DNA from: RH-AL1 sp965198715
GTDB taxonomy: Bacteria; Pseudomonadota; Alphaproteobacteria; Rhizobiales; Beijerinckiaceae
Assembly: GCA_965198715.1 (NCBI GenBank)
Contig: CBDAPV010000002.1
Location: forward strand, 682,001 to 746,000
Direction of reading: 5' to 3'
Length of the DNA stretch: 64,000 nucleotides
The position numbers were made by a program, and so were the translations under genes. The notes beneath the pieces are model-generated. The model was not told the DNA's origin, ran no database searches, and worked only from the letters and a program-made list of their open reading frames with translations. This document shows positions 1-9,187 of this stretch, one piece after another (the first letter of the stretch is position 1; every line of letters starts with the position of its first letter).

Positions 1-2
1 GC

Positions 3-2318
3 GACTGGTCGCGCGAGCGCTTCACCATGGACGAGGGCCTCTCGCACGCCGTGCGCAAGGTGTTCGTCGCTCTCCACAAAGAAGGGCTGATCTACCGCGA
101 TAAGCGGCTGGTGAACTGGGATCCCAAGCTGCTCACAGCGGTCAGCGACATCGAGGTGCAGCCGGTCGAGGTGAAAGGCCACCTCTGGTACTTCCGCTAT
201 CCCGTGGTCGACGACGCCGGGCAGCCGACCGGCGAGAGCATCGTTGTGGCGACCACCCGGCCGGAGACCATGCTGGGCGACACCGGTGTCGCCGTGCACC
301 CGGAGGACGAGCGCTACGCCGCGCTCGTCGGCAAGCGGGTGCGTCTGCCGCTGGTCGGACGGCTCATCCCGATCGTCGCCGACAGCTATTCCGATCCCGA
401 GAAGGGCACCGGCGCGGTGAAGATCACCCCCGCCCACGACTTCAACGACTTCGAGGTCGGCCGACGGCAGGGGCTCGCGCTCATCAATATCCTCGACGCC
501 GAGGCGCGGCTCTCGCTGCAGGGCAACGAGGCCTTCCTCGCGGACCTTGCCGAAGGCGCCGAGGCGGGCAGCACCGCGCTGCACCTCCACGGCCTCTCGC
601 GCGAAGAGGCGCGGCGCACCATTGTCGAGATGATGGACGAGGCCGGCCTGCTCGAGAAGACCGAGCCGCACTCTCATGCTGTGCCGCACGGCGACCGCTC
701 CGGCGTGGTGATCGAGCCCTGGCTCACCGACCAATGGTACGTCGACGCCGCGACGCTGGCCGGCCCGGCGATGGCGGCGGTGCGCGACGGCCGCACCCGT
801 TTCGTGCCGGAGCAATATGCCAAGACCTACTTCCAGTGGCTGGAGAACATCCAGCCCTGGTGCATCTCGCGCCAGCTGTGGTGGGGCCACCAGATCCCGG
901 CCTGGTACGGATCCGACGGCACGGTGTTCGTCGAGGAGACCGTCGAGGCGGCGCAGACCGCGGCCGACGCGCATTACGGCCGCAAGGCCGAGCTGATGCG
1001 CGACGAGGACGTGCTCGACACCTGGTTCTCGTCGGGCCTGTGGCCGTTCTCGACGCTGGGCTGGCCCGACGACATGGCGGATGTGGCGCGCTACTACCCC
1101 ACGAGCACGCTCGTCACCGGCTTCGACATCATCTTCTTCTGGGTCGCCCGGATGATGATGATGGGGCTGCACCTGCTCGGCGATGTGCCGTTCCGCGATT
1201 GCTACATCCACGCCCTCGTCCGCGACGAGAAAGGGGCGAAGATGTCGAAGTCGAAGGGCAATGTCCTCGATCCGATCAAACTCATCGACGAGTACGGCGC
1301 CGACGCGCTGCGCTTCACGCTCGCCATCCTGGCGGTGCAGGGCCGCGACGTGAAGCTCGCGATCGATAGGCTCGAGGGCTACCGCTCCTTCGCCACCAAG
1401 ATCTGGAACGCGACGCGCTTCGCCGGCGCCAACGGCTGCGCCCGCGTCGCCGGCTTCGACCCCAAGGCGGTGCGAAGCCCGCTCAACCGCTGGATCCTCG
1501 GCGAGACTGCCCGTGCGCACGCCGAGGTCACCGCGGCGATCGAGGCCTATCGCTTCAACGACGCCGCGGCCTCGGCCTACCGTTTCGGCTGGAACATCTA
1601 CTGCGACTGGGCGATCGAGCTGTCGAAGCCCGTGCTGCAGGCGCCCGATGCCGACACGCAGGACGTCGCCGAGACGCGGGCGACCGTCGCCTTCGTGCTC
1701 GACGAGCTGCTGAAGCTGCTGCATCCCTTCATGCCGTTCTTGACCGAGGAGCTCTGGACCCTGACCGGCGCCGATGGCGGCCCCGCTCGCGAGACGCTGC
1801 TGACGCTGGCGCCGTGGAGCGACCTCGCCGGCCTCGAGGATCGAGGCGCCGAGGCTGAGGTCGGCTGGCTCGTCGACCTCGTCTCGGAGGTGCGCTCGGT
1901 GCGCACCGAGATGGGCGTGCCGCAGAATGCGCCGATCCCGCTGGTGCTGGTCGGCAGCGCGACCGACGACGCGCGCCGGGCCGAGGCGTGGGGCGACACG
2001 CTCAAGCGGCTGAGCAAGTTCTCCTCCGTTGGCGTCGCCGCGGAGGCGCCGCCCTATTCGGTGCAGATCCCGGTGCGCGGCAGCGTCGCCGCTCTGCCGC
2101 TCGAGGGCATCATCGATTTCGCCGCCGAGAAAGCGCGGCTGATGAAGGAGATTGCCAAGCAGGACAACGAGGCCGACAAGATCAAGGCCAAGCTCGGCAA
2201 CGAGGAATTTGTGCGCCGCGCCAAGCCCGAGGTGGTCGAGGAGCAACGCGAGCGACTGGCGGATGTCGAGATTCGTCGCGCCAAGCTGCAGTTGGCGCTG
2301 TCGCGTCTCGCTGCCTGA
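3..2318 (+). CDS. valS: Valine--tRNA ligase, 3' part (5' end outside the window)
   Basis: Class I aminoacyl-tRNA synthetase that charges tRNA-Val in the cytoplasm. The reading frame is open from base 3, and the residues before the first ATG at 27 (DWSRERFTMDEGLS) match the family, so the gene starts upstream and the HIGH motif lies outside. Visible parts are the CP1 editing domain (the TTRPETMLGDT stretch near 255-285), the KMSKS loop at 1239-1253, the anticodon-binding domain, and a charged C-terminal helical arm from about 2105 that fits the coiled coil of ValRS. The stop is TGA at 2316-2318. Identification is secure; only the N-terminus is missing. Confidence 0.97.
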   Translation, partial: DWSRERFTMDEGLSHAVRKVFVALHKEGLIYRDKRLVNWDPKLLTAVSDIEVQPVEVKGHLWYFRYPVVDDAGQPTGESIVVATTRPETMLGDTGVAVHPEDERYAALVGKRVRLPLVGRLIPIVADSYSDPEKGTGAVKITPAHDFNDFEVGRRQGLALINILDAEARLSLQGNEAFLADLAEGAEAGSTALHLHGLSREEARRTIVEMMDEAGLLEKTEPHSHAVPHGDRSGVVIEPWLTDQWYVDAATLAGPAMAAVRDGRTRFVPEQYAKTYFQWLENIQPWCISRQLWWGHQIPAWYGSDGTVFVEETVEAAQTAADAHYGRKAELMRDEDVLDTWFSSGLWPFSTLGWPDDMADVARYYPTSTLVTGFDIIFFWVARMMMMGLHLLGDVPFRDCYIHALVRDEKGAKMSKSKGNVLDPIKLIDEYGADALRFTLAILAVQGRDVKLAIDRLEGYRSFATKIWNATRFAGANGCARVAGFDPKAVRSPLNRWILGETARAHAEVTAAIEAYRFNDAAASAYRFGWNIYCDWAIELSKPVLQAPDADTQDVAETRATVAFVLDELLKLLHPFMPFLTEELWTLTGADGGPARETLLTLAPWSDLAGLEDRGAEAEVGWLVDLVSEVRSVRTEMGVPQNAPIPLVLVGSATDDARRAEAWGDTLKRLSKFSSVGVAAEAPPYSVQIPVRGSVAALPLEGIIDFAAEKARLMKEIAKQDNEADKIKAKLGNEEFVRRAKPEVVEEQRERLADVEIRRAKLQLALSRLAA

Positions 2319-2424
2319 GGCGACCATAGCCGGTCCCGTCGGCAAGCCGTTGCGTCTCCGCTGCACGGACGGCTACAACCTCCGCGGGCACTTGTGAGAG
2401 CCGACCGGCAGCGAGCGCAGCACG

Positions 2425-3159
2425 GTGATCGTGAACTGCGCCACCGGCGTGCTGGCGCGATACTATCACCGATATGCCCGCTTCCTAGCCGGCGCCGGCT
2501 TTGCCGCGATCACCTACGACTATCGCGGCATCGGCGCCTCGCGGCCGGCCAACCTGCGCGCGCTGTCGGCTGGCTGGCGCGAGTGGGGTGAGCGCGACTT
2601 CGAGGCGGTCATCGCCTTCGCCCGCGCCCGCGATCCCGCCGGCCTCCTCGTTGTCGTCGGCCACAGCATCGGCGGCGTCCTGGTCGGCTACGCGCCCTCG
2701 GCGCCGCGCGTCGACCGCATCCTCACGGTCGGCGCGCAATACGCCTACTGGCGGGACTACGCGCCGGCCGAGTGCGCCGCGTTCTACCGGCGCTGGCATC
2801 GGCTGATGCCGGCGCTCGTCGCGCGCCACGGCTACTTTCCTGGCAAGAGGCTCGGCTGGCTCGAGGACCTGCCGGCGGGCGTCGCCCGCGACTTCGCCGC
2901 GCCGCTGGCGCGTTTCGAAAACAGCTTGCCGCCCGCGGTGCGGGGCAGGGTGCTCGTGCGCTTCGCCGCCGTGCGGGCGCCGGTTCTCGCCCTCACCGCC
3001 GCCGACGACCCGCTCGGCACCGCGCCTGCGGTAAAGCGCGCGCTGGCCTACTTCACCGGGGTCGAGCGTCGCTTCGGACTGTTGACGCCGCCCCACCTCG
3101 GCACCGCGACGATCGGCCATTTTGCGCTGTTCCACGATGGCTTCGCCAACGCGTTCTGA
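2425..3159 (+). CDS. Alpha/beta hydrolase, 5' end probably truncated by an in-frame TGA
   Basis: Serine-hydrolase fold with an NCATGV oxyanion-type segment, the nucleophile elbow GHSIGG (about residues 78-83), an acidic segment TAADDPLG and a late His in GHFALFHD, so a full triad is plausible. Substrate is unknown. The annotated GTG at 2425 lacks a convincing ribosome site. The same frame upstream (2350-2394) reads LRLRCTDGYNLRGHL, which looks like the normal first strands of this family. It is then stopped by TGA at 2395-2397, where relatives usually have Trp. The gene is therefore probably a nonsense-interrupted pseudogene or an N-terminally shortened protein. It follows valS by about 100 bases. 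Confidence 0.7.
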   Translation: MIVNCATGVLARYYHRYARFLAGAGFAAITYDYRGIGASRPANLRALSAGWREWGERDFEAVIAFARARDPAGLLVVVGHSIGGVLVGYAPSAPRVDRILTVGAQYAYWRDYAPAECAAFYRRWHRLMPALVARHGYFPGKRLGWLEDLPAGVARDFAAPLARFENSLPPAVRGRVLVRFAAVRAPVLALTAADDPLGTAPAVKRALAYFTGVERRFGLLTPPHLGTATIGHFALFHDGFANAF

Positions 3160-3510
3160 CCCGGCACGCTGCGCTAGCTTGCCGACGGCGAGACCGCCTT
3201 CGTCACAACCCCTTTCAAGTCTTCGCCAACCATACCATTTAGCAATACTGTCGTCGCACGATCTCACGTCATATAGCGGCCGCGCGACGGTGGCGAACGT
3301 GGCCGCAGGATCACAGCGGAACGGGATCGGAAAAGGGCCGCGCCTCAGGCGGCTCCGGGTCGCTTTTCAGCCATAAACCGCCCGCTAATCTCGAACAATT
3401 CTCGAGGGGTGGGAAGGCGCAGTTTCCTCCGCGATCACGCCGCGACGCTGTTCCAGCGGACCGGCGCGCGCCCTCGCCATGACGACACGAACGGGATCGA
3501 TCGGAAAAGT
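3160..3510. other. Intergenic stretch upstream of ilvD
   Basis: About 350 bases between the hydrolase and ilvD. No ORF with family resemblance, no tRNA-like fold and no leader-peptide/attenuator arrangement could be recognised. The ilvD promoter presumably lies here, but no -35/-10 pair stands out in this GC-rich sequence. Confidence 0.4.
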
Positions 3511-5241
3511 ATGGACGCTCGCGTATTTGATAAGAAGAACCTGCCGAGCCGTCACGTCACGGAGGGGCCGGCGCGCGCGCCCCATCGCTCGTACCTGTAC
3601 GCGATGGGCCTTACCAAGGAGCAGATCCATCAGCCGCTGGTGGGCGTCGCCTCCTGCTGGAACGAAGCCGCGCCCTGCAACATCTCACTGATGCGCCAAG
3701 CCCAGGCTGTGAAGAAGGGCGTCGCGGCCGCCAACGGCACCCCGCGCGAGTTCTGCACCATCACCGTCACCGATGGCATCGCCATGGGCCATCAGGGCAT
3801 GAAGTCCTCGCTCGTCTCGCGCGACCTCATCGCCGATTCAGTCGAGCTCACCATGCGCGGCCATTGCTATGACGCTCTGGTCGGGCTGGCCGGCTGCGAC
3901 AAGTCGCTACCCGGCATGATGATGGCCATGGTGCGCCTCAATGTACCGTCGATCTTTATTTACGGTGGCTCGATCCTGCCCGGCAACTTCCGCGGCCAGG
4001 ACGTGACGGTGCAGGACCTCTTCGAGGCTGTCGGCAAGCATTCCGTCGGCGACATGTCCGACGCCGATCTCGACGAGCTCGAGAGCGTCGCCTGCCCCTC
4101 GGCGGGCGCCTGCGGCGCGCAGTTCACCGCCAACACCATGGCGACCGTCTCCGAGGCGATCGGTCTTGCGCTGCCGTACTCGGCCGGCGCGCCCGCTCCT
4201 TACGAGATCCGCGATCGGTTCTGCATGACCGCAGGCGAGATGGTCATGGAGCTGATCGCCCGCAACATCCGCCCGCGCGACATCGTCACGCTGAAGGCGC
4301 TGGAGAACGCCGCCACCGTGGTTGCCGCCTCGGGAGGCTCGACCAACGCCGCGCTGCACCTGCCGGCGATCGCCAACGAGTGCGGCATTAAGTTCGACCT
4401 CTTCGACGTTGCCGAGATCTTCAAACGCACGCCCTATATTGCCGACCTGAAGCCCGGCGGGAAGTACGTCGCCAAGGACATGTTCGAGGCCGGCGGCATC
4501 CCGATCCTGATGAAGACGCTGCTCGACAACGGCTTCATGCACGGCGACTGCATGACGGTGACGGGCCGCACCATCGCCGAGAACATGGCCAAGGTGAAAT
4601 GGAACGAGCACCAGGACGTGGTGCACCCGGCCGACAAGCCGATCACGGTCACCGGCGGCGTAGTCGGGCTGCGCGGCACGCTCGCGCCCGAGGGCGCCAT
4701 CGTCAAGGTCGCCGGCATGCCGGAAGACGCGTTGAGCTTCGAGGGACCGGCGCTCTGCTTCGACTGCGAGGAGGACTGCTTTGAAGCGGTGCGCCTGCGC
4801 AAATACAAGGAAGGCTGCGTCTTCGTGATCCGCTACGAGGGGCCGAAGGGCGGTCCCGGCATGCGCGAGATGTTGGCGACGACGGCCGCGCTCTACGGCC
4901 AGGGCATGGGCTCGAAGGTCGCGCTCATCACCGACGGACGCTTCTCCGGCGCCACCCGCGGCTTCTGCGTCGGCCACGTCGGCCCCGAGGCGGCGGTAGG
5001 CGGCCCGATCGCGCTGGTGCGTGACGGCGACATCATCGCTCTCGACGCGGTGGTCGGCACGATCGATCTCCGCGTGTCAGCAGAGGAGCTTGCCGAGCGC
5101 CGCAAGAGCTGGAAGCCCCGCGCGCACGACTTCGGCTCGGGCGCGCTATGGCGCTACGCGCAGACCGTCGGGCCTGCCGTAGACGGCGCCGTAACCCATC
5201 CCGGCGCCAAGGGCGAGACGCATGTCTACGCCGACGTGTAG
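3511..5241 (+). CDS. ilvD: Dihydroxy-acid dehydratase
   Basis: Fe-S dehydratase converting 2,3-dihydroxy-3-methylbutanoate and its isoleucine-pathway homologue to the 2-keto acids in branched-chain amino-acid synthesis. The 576-residue product has the family hallmarks: the GCDKSLPGMMMAM cluster Cys segment, the PSAGACGAQFTANTM segment with a second cluster Cys, and the C-terminal DGRFSGATRGFCVGH block. The frame is open further upstream to 3409, but the ATG at 3511 begins the conserved MDARVFDKKNLPSRHVTEG start and gives the usual length. The 3' end overlaps the next gene by 20 bases. Confidence 0.97.
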   Translation: MDARVFDKKNLPSRHVTEGPARAPHRSYLYAMGLTKEQIHQPLVGVASCWNEAAPCNISLMRQAQAVKKGVAAANGTPREFCTITVTDGIAMGHQGMKSSLVSRDLIADSVELTMRGHCYDALVGLAGCDKSLPGMMMAMVRLNVPSIFIYGGSILPGNFRGQDVTVQDLFEAVGKHSVGDMSDADLDELESVACPSAGACGAQFTANTMATVSEAIGLALPYSAGAPAPYEIRDRFCMTAGEMVMELIARNIRPRDIVTLKALENAATVVAASGGSTNAALHLPAIANECGIKFDLFDVAEIFKRTPYIADLKPGGKYVAKDMFEAGGIPILMKTLLDNGFMHGDCMTVTGRTIAENMAKVKWNEHQDVVHPADKPITVTGGVVGLRGTLAPEGAIVKVAGMPEDALSFEGPALCFDCEEDCFEAVRLRKYKEGCVFVIRYEGPKGGPGMREMLATTAALYGQGMGSKVALITDGRFSGATRGFCVGHVGPEAAVGGPIALVRDGDIIALDAVVGTIDLRVSAEELAERRKSWKPRAHDFGSGALWRYAQTVGPAVDGAVTHPGAKGETHVYADV

Positions 5242-6070
5242 GCGCTTCGCGCCCGCATGCGCCGCACTCATCGCGGCGCTGGCCCTGACGGGCGCGAGCC
5301 TGCCGGCGCGTGCGTTCGACGGTGCGTCGACGTCCTCGGGGGAGAGCCATGCGCCGCTCCCGATCTTTAAGAACCCCAAGGCTGCGTTGCGCGCAGGCCT
5401 CGAGGGCGTGCGCAACGGCCATGCCCGCACCGCCGTCGCCGCATTGCAATACGCCGCCGAGGGTGGCGAATCGCTGGCGCAGTGGAAGCTCGGCAAGATG
5501 TACGCGGCCGGCGACGGCGTGCCTCACGACGACGCCAAGGCCTTCGACTACTTCTCGCAAATTGTTGACAATTTCGACGAGGATGATTCTGATCCGCGTG
5601 AGATGCCTTTCGTCTCCAGCGCCTTCGTCGCGCTCGGCGTCTACAACCTCAACGGCATCGCTGACACGCGGATCAGGCCGAACCCCGAGCGTGCGCTCGA
5701 GATCTTCCATTTCGCCGCCGTCAACTTCGGCGACTCGACGGCGCAGTTCGACATGGCGCGCATGTATCTCGACGGGACCGGCGTAGCGAAGGACCCGCGC
5801 CAAGCGGCGCGCTGGCTCTATCTCGCCGCCGACAAGGGCCACATCGAATCGCAGGCGCTGCTCGGCCAGTTGCTGTTCAACGGCTACGACGGGGTGGCGC
5901 CGCAGCGCGCCAAGGGCCTGATGTGGCTGTCGCTCGCCAAGGATGGGGTCAGCGACAAGGCGCGCGACGCGTGGATCGTCGATCTCTATAGCCGCGCGAT
6001 GAGCGCAGCGACGGACTCGGACCGGCAGGTCGCCTCGCTTTACCTCGAGGATCACGGCCGCCACCGCTGA
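5222..6070 (+). CDS. Exported Sel1-repeat (TPR-like) protein
   Basis: A 282-residue protein that starts inside the ilvD 3' end. It has a signal peptide (hydrophobic core ACAALIAALALTGASLPARA, cleavage near residue 31). Tandem Sel1-type helical repeats follow: ALQYAAEGGESLAQWKLGKMYAAGDGVPHDDAKAF-like units near residues 75-110, another at about 160-200 (AQFDMARMYLDGTGVAKD), and a third at about 205-235. Such repeats mediate protein-protein contacts, and in alphaproteobacteria they occur in envelope, polarity and exopolysaccharide proteins. The exact role is unknown. The overlap with ilvD suggests cotranscription. Confidence 0.85.
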   Translation: MSTPTCRRFAPACAALIAALALTGASLPARAFDGASTSSGESHAPLPIFKNPKAALRAGLEGVRNGHARTAVAALQYAAEGGESLAQWKLGKMYAAGDGVPHDDAKAFDYFSQIVDNFDEDDSDPREMPFVSSAFVALGVYNLNGIADTRIRPNPERALEIFHFAAVNFGDSTAQFDMARMYLDGTGVAKDPRQAARWLYLAADKGHIESQALLGQLLFNGYDGVAPQRAKGLMWLSLAKDGVSDKARDAWIVDLYSRAMSAATDSDRQVASLYLEDHGRHR

Positions 6071-6139
6071 CATCCTGGCGGAGCGGCATTCCGCCTTCGT
6101 GCCTCCGGTTGCGCAAGGCATCCGGGGCCGGGCAGCTGC

Positions 6140-7097
6140 TTACTGGACGCAGCGTGTGTAACGCACTGGATCTTCGCCTCGACATGACCAGCCGGCTCGA
6201 CACCCGGTCATTCGCGTCGAGCCGACGCTCGACTTCGGTTGCGAGGAAGCCGCTGTTGCGATCGTGAACCAACCCGCTGTTATTGCCACGCACGGGTACG
6301 ATTTCGGGCGCGTCGGTGATAGCTCGCCACGCTGCACCGACTTGGCGAAGGTGGAACAGCGGCTGCGTGCCGGTTTCGAACACCACCCGACCAGCGTAGC
6401 GCCGCGGCACGTAAGACGTCAGCGCCTCGTACATCGTGTGCACGAAAGCCTTCTGCGCTGGCGACCAGCCCGGTCGCGCGATCACGCTGTCCACCGCGTC
6501 GGAGTCGAGCGTGCCGACGCCCTGCAGCTTGGCGCCGCGGCGGGCCGCGATCTTCTCCGACAAACGCGTGCAGATGCCTTTCAGCGACCAGTCGGAGCTG
6601 CGGTCGTCGCGCATCCAGCAGGGTAGGTTGGCGACGAGTTTGATCGCGTAGCGCGGATCGCGCGGGCTCAAGCCGCCGCCCGTGTTGAAGGGCGCGCCAT
6701 CAAACGCCACGAGCAACGGCACGTCGCGACCGCGTGATCGGAGTTACTGAGCCATTTCCAGGGCGACGATGGCGCCGGCTGACCAGCCGATCAGACGGAT
6801 TGATCCATCGGGTCGAAAGGATTCGAGGAGCGCGCCGTGGTGGCTCGCCATGGCTTCAACGGTCGAGCAGAGATGCCGCGTCATGTCGCGCTTGGGCACT
6901 TGGAGGCCGTGCAGGCGCATCGCCCCGAAGTGCAGGGCGAAGCCGTTGAGCCCGGAGACGTCGCCGGTAACCGAGTGGATGCAGTAGCAGTAAGGATCAT
7001 GGTCGCCCTCATTCATCACGACAATGGGCTTGGCATGTGATGTCGCTAGTCGCCAGATCGTCTGCGTCGTGTCCACCCCCATGGTAAAAGCAAGCAT
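6140..7097 (-). pseudogene. Broken thioesterase-domain protein (NRPS/PKS type II-like)
   Basis: Read on the minus strand, 7097-6747 encodes the N-terminal part of an alpha/beta thioesterase (YCIHSVTGDVSG, then the nucleophile elbow GWSAGA and ALEMAQ). A TAA at 6744-6746 follows, and the same frame continues as LRSRGRDVPLLVAFDGAPFNTG. An unbroken relative would read ..EMAQ-Q-LRSRG.., so the stop looks like CAA changed to TAA. The C-terminal end is also uncertain. The straight frame runs on to 5949 into the Sel1 gene on the other strand, while a shifted frame ends at 6140, which suggests a second lesion. No peptide or polyketide synthetase lies nearby. The family call is good, and loss of function is inferred. 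Confidence 0.7.
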
Positions 7098-7261
7098 TGC
7101 TGCAGCTTGAGGCCGAAGATTACGCGTGTAACCTTCATCACCGCCAAGCCACCTTGGACTTACATCAAAGTTAACGGTGGCGCGAGCGCAGGAGGGTCAT
7201 CCTTCCTTAACCATGGTTTGCGAAAACCATTGTCGACGTCACGTCACCCGACGGTTTGTCC

Positions 7262-8563
7262 ATGATCCTCAACCAATTCCAGTCGTGGGTCCGCACCGCA
7301 CCGCCGAGCGGCCGCGCCGACGGCGTCAGCGCGCTCGCTCGCGCCTTTCTCTACTCGAAGCTTGATCCGCGTCAGCGCGTCGACACGGTCCGCGTGCTGA
7401 CCGGCTTCCTCGACGACCCCTCGCCCGACGTGCGCCGCGCGCTGGCCGAAGCGCTGGCCAGCGCCGTGGATGCGCCACATCACATCGTCCTCGCGCTCGC
7501 CGATGATTGTGCCGCCGTATCCTGCGTGGTGCTGGCGCGCTCGCCCATTCTGAGCGACGCCGAGCTGATCGATTGCGCCGCCACGGCCGAGCCGGCCGCG
7601 CAGGCTGCCATCGCCTCACGCCCCAACCTCTCGCCGCCCGTCGCGGCCGCACTCTCCGAGATCGCCGCGGCCGACGCGCTTGTGGTGCTCGCCGGCAATC
7701 GCGCCGTCCGGCTGCCGGGCTTTGCCATCCGCCGCATGGTGGAACGCCATGGCCGGACGGCCGAGCTGCGCCAGGTCTTGCTTGCACGCGACGATCTTCC
7801 CGCGAGCGTGCGCCTCGATCTGGTGGCCGCAATAACCGACGCGCTCGCGGCTTTCGTGACGTCGCGCAATTGGCTGTCCGGCGAGCGCATGAAGCGTGTG
7901 GCTCTTGAGGCCGGTGACAAGGCTGCGGTGACCATCGCGAGCGTCGACGGCGACAGCCGCGGCGAGCTCGTCGCTCACCTGCGCCAGAACGGCCGCCTGA
8001 CGTCCGGCTTCGCTCTGCGCAGCATTCTCAGCGGCAAGATCGAGCTCTTCAAGGCGATCCTCACCGAGCTGTCTGGCATGCCGGCGTTCCGCGTCGACGG
8101 ACTCGCCAGGCAGTGCGATTCGACCGGCTTCGCTACCCTCTATCGCAAATGCGGGCTTCCGGCCGATCTGCTGCCGGCCTTCCGCATCGCGCTGGGCGCG
8201 GCTCGCGAGGCCGATTGGACGCTCGCAGAGGGAGCGAGCCTGTCGCGCGCAGCGATCGAGCGCGTGCTCGTCGCCTGCGCGGCGATCAACAGCGGCGATC
8301 TCGACAAGCTCATGGTCCTGCTGCGGCGCTTCGAGGTCGAAGCGGCCCGTGAGGAGGCGCGACTTGCGCCGCAGGTCGCGTGCAGGCCGCGACCACAAAC
8401 ACCGTCTAAAGAGGCGAGCGAAGCTACGCCTTTGCTGCTCACCGACCTCGACGCGCTCGATAGACGGGCGCCGTCGCACGCGCAGTTGAGATCTCGACCG
8501 CGCGAGCCCCGGGTCGTCACCGTGGATCTAGCGGCGATCGAAGCCGAGCTCTGCGCCGCCTGA
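7262..8563 (+). CDS. DUF2336 domain-containing protein
   Basis: A 433-residue cytoplasmic protein rich in Ala and Leu helices, with no signal peptide or membrane segment. The helical HEAT-like repeats (LDDPSPDVRRALAEALA, then LARSPILSDAELIDCAATAEPAAQAAIASRP) are typical of the alphaproteobacterial DUF2336 family. Some family members are linked to cell-cycle or motility control, but no biochemical role is established that I can apply here. ATG at 7262 is chosen over the TTG at 7256. The C-terminal 80 residues are low complexity and basic. The gene is flanked by decaying genes but looks intact itself. Confidence 0.8.
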   Translation: MILNQFQSWVRTAPPSGRADGVSALARAFLYSKLDPRQRVDTVRVLTGFLDDPSPDVRRALAEALASAVDAPHHIVLALADDCAAVSCVVLARSPILSDAELIDCAATAEPAAQAAIASRPNLSPPVAAALSEIAAADALVVLAGNRAVRLPGFAIRRMVERHGRTAELRQVLLARDDLPASVRLDLVAAITDALAAFVTSRNWLSGERMKRVALEAGDKAAVTIASVDGDSRGELVAHLRQNGRLTSGFALRSILSGKIELFKAILTELSGMPAFRVDGLARQCDSTGFATLYRKCGLPADLLPAFRIALGAAREADWTLAEGASLSRAAIERVLVACAAINSGDLDKLMVLLRRFEVEAAREEARLAPQVACRPRPQTPSKEASEATPLLLTDLDALDRRAPSHAQLRSRPREPRVVTVDLAAIEAELCAA

Positions 8564-8665
8564 GTCACGGATGATCCGACCGCATCCCGCGCATCGCGGC
8601 TCGGATGGTCGTTTTCAGGTCGAGCAGCGGGCGGTATCCTTGGGTGGACTGACGCGCAAGACTAG

Positions 8666-9187
8666 AATTACAGTTGCGGTCTTGTTGCGAGGTGCGCTTC
8701 GCAAGCTGCGGCTTGATGGGTGCGTTGCCACAAACTGCACGCGATCACCTGCGCGGGTTCGATGCGCCGTTGCGCAAGGCGCGCGGCGATGCGGCGGATC
8801 TCCTGCATCGACCAGCGGATCAGGGGCGGCGTACTCGGAGCGCCCTTGCCGATCTTTTTTGGGGCGTCTGGCAGTTGGTGATCTTGCCCGCCGATCCCGT
8901 GTACTACCGGCCGCCGCCGCACGACGCCTTGCCCTGCTTCGAGGCAAGCCGGTCTCGTCGATCACCAGCACGGCGTCGGCATCGGCCAGCGTCTCCAGCG
9001 CGTAGTCGCGAACAATGTCGCGCAAGGCGTCGGCATCCCACTGCGCGGCCGCATGCGTGCCTCCACCTCCCGAAGCGACGAAACCCAGAGCTCGAGCGTC
9101 TCCTCGATCGACGCGCCCGCCATTCACGATCCCCCGAGTCATGGAAGCTTATGGATTGAGAGATGGAGATTGATCGCAACTGTAATG
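8666..9187 (-). mobile_element. IS701-family remnant with internal deletion and intact terminal repeats
   Basis: The ends form an imperfect inverted repeat. The left end (8666-8681) reads AATTACAGTTGCGGTC, and the right end (9172-9187) reads CATTACAGTTGCGATC in reverse complement, with 2 mismatches in 16. Both ends are flanked by CTAG (8662-8665 and 9188-9191), which fits the 4-base YTAR target duplication known for IS701. The minus strand holds an N-terminal transposase piece (WDADALRDIVRDYALETLADADAVLVIDETG), a shifted GSAGKITNCQ piece, and a C-terminal piece (EIRRIAARLAQRRIEPAQVIACSLW) ending at 8668. At about 520 bases it has lost most of the catalytic region and carries several frameshifts. 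Confidence 0.82.

Noticed and set aside
3907..4977. 356-codon open frame on the minus strand
   Set aside because: Shadow of ilvD in a GC-rich genome; composition is Arg/His/Ala-rich and no domain is recognisable.
7200..7240. CtrA-like half sites (TTAACCATGGTTT) before the DUF2336 gene
   Set aside because: Only half sites are present, without the TTAA-N7-TTAA spacing, so binding cannot be supported.
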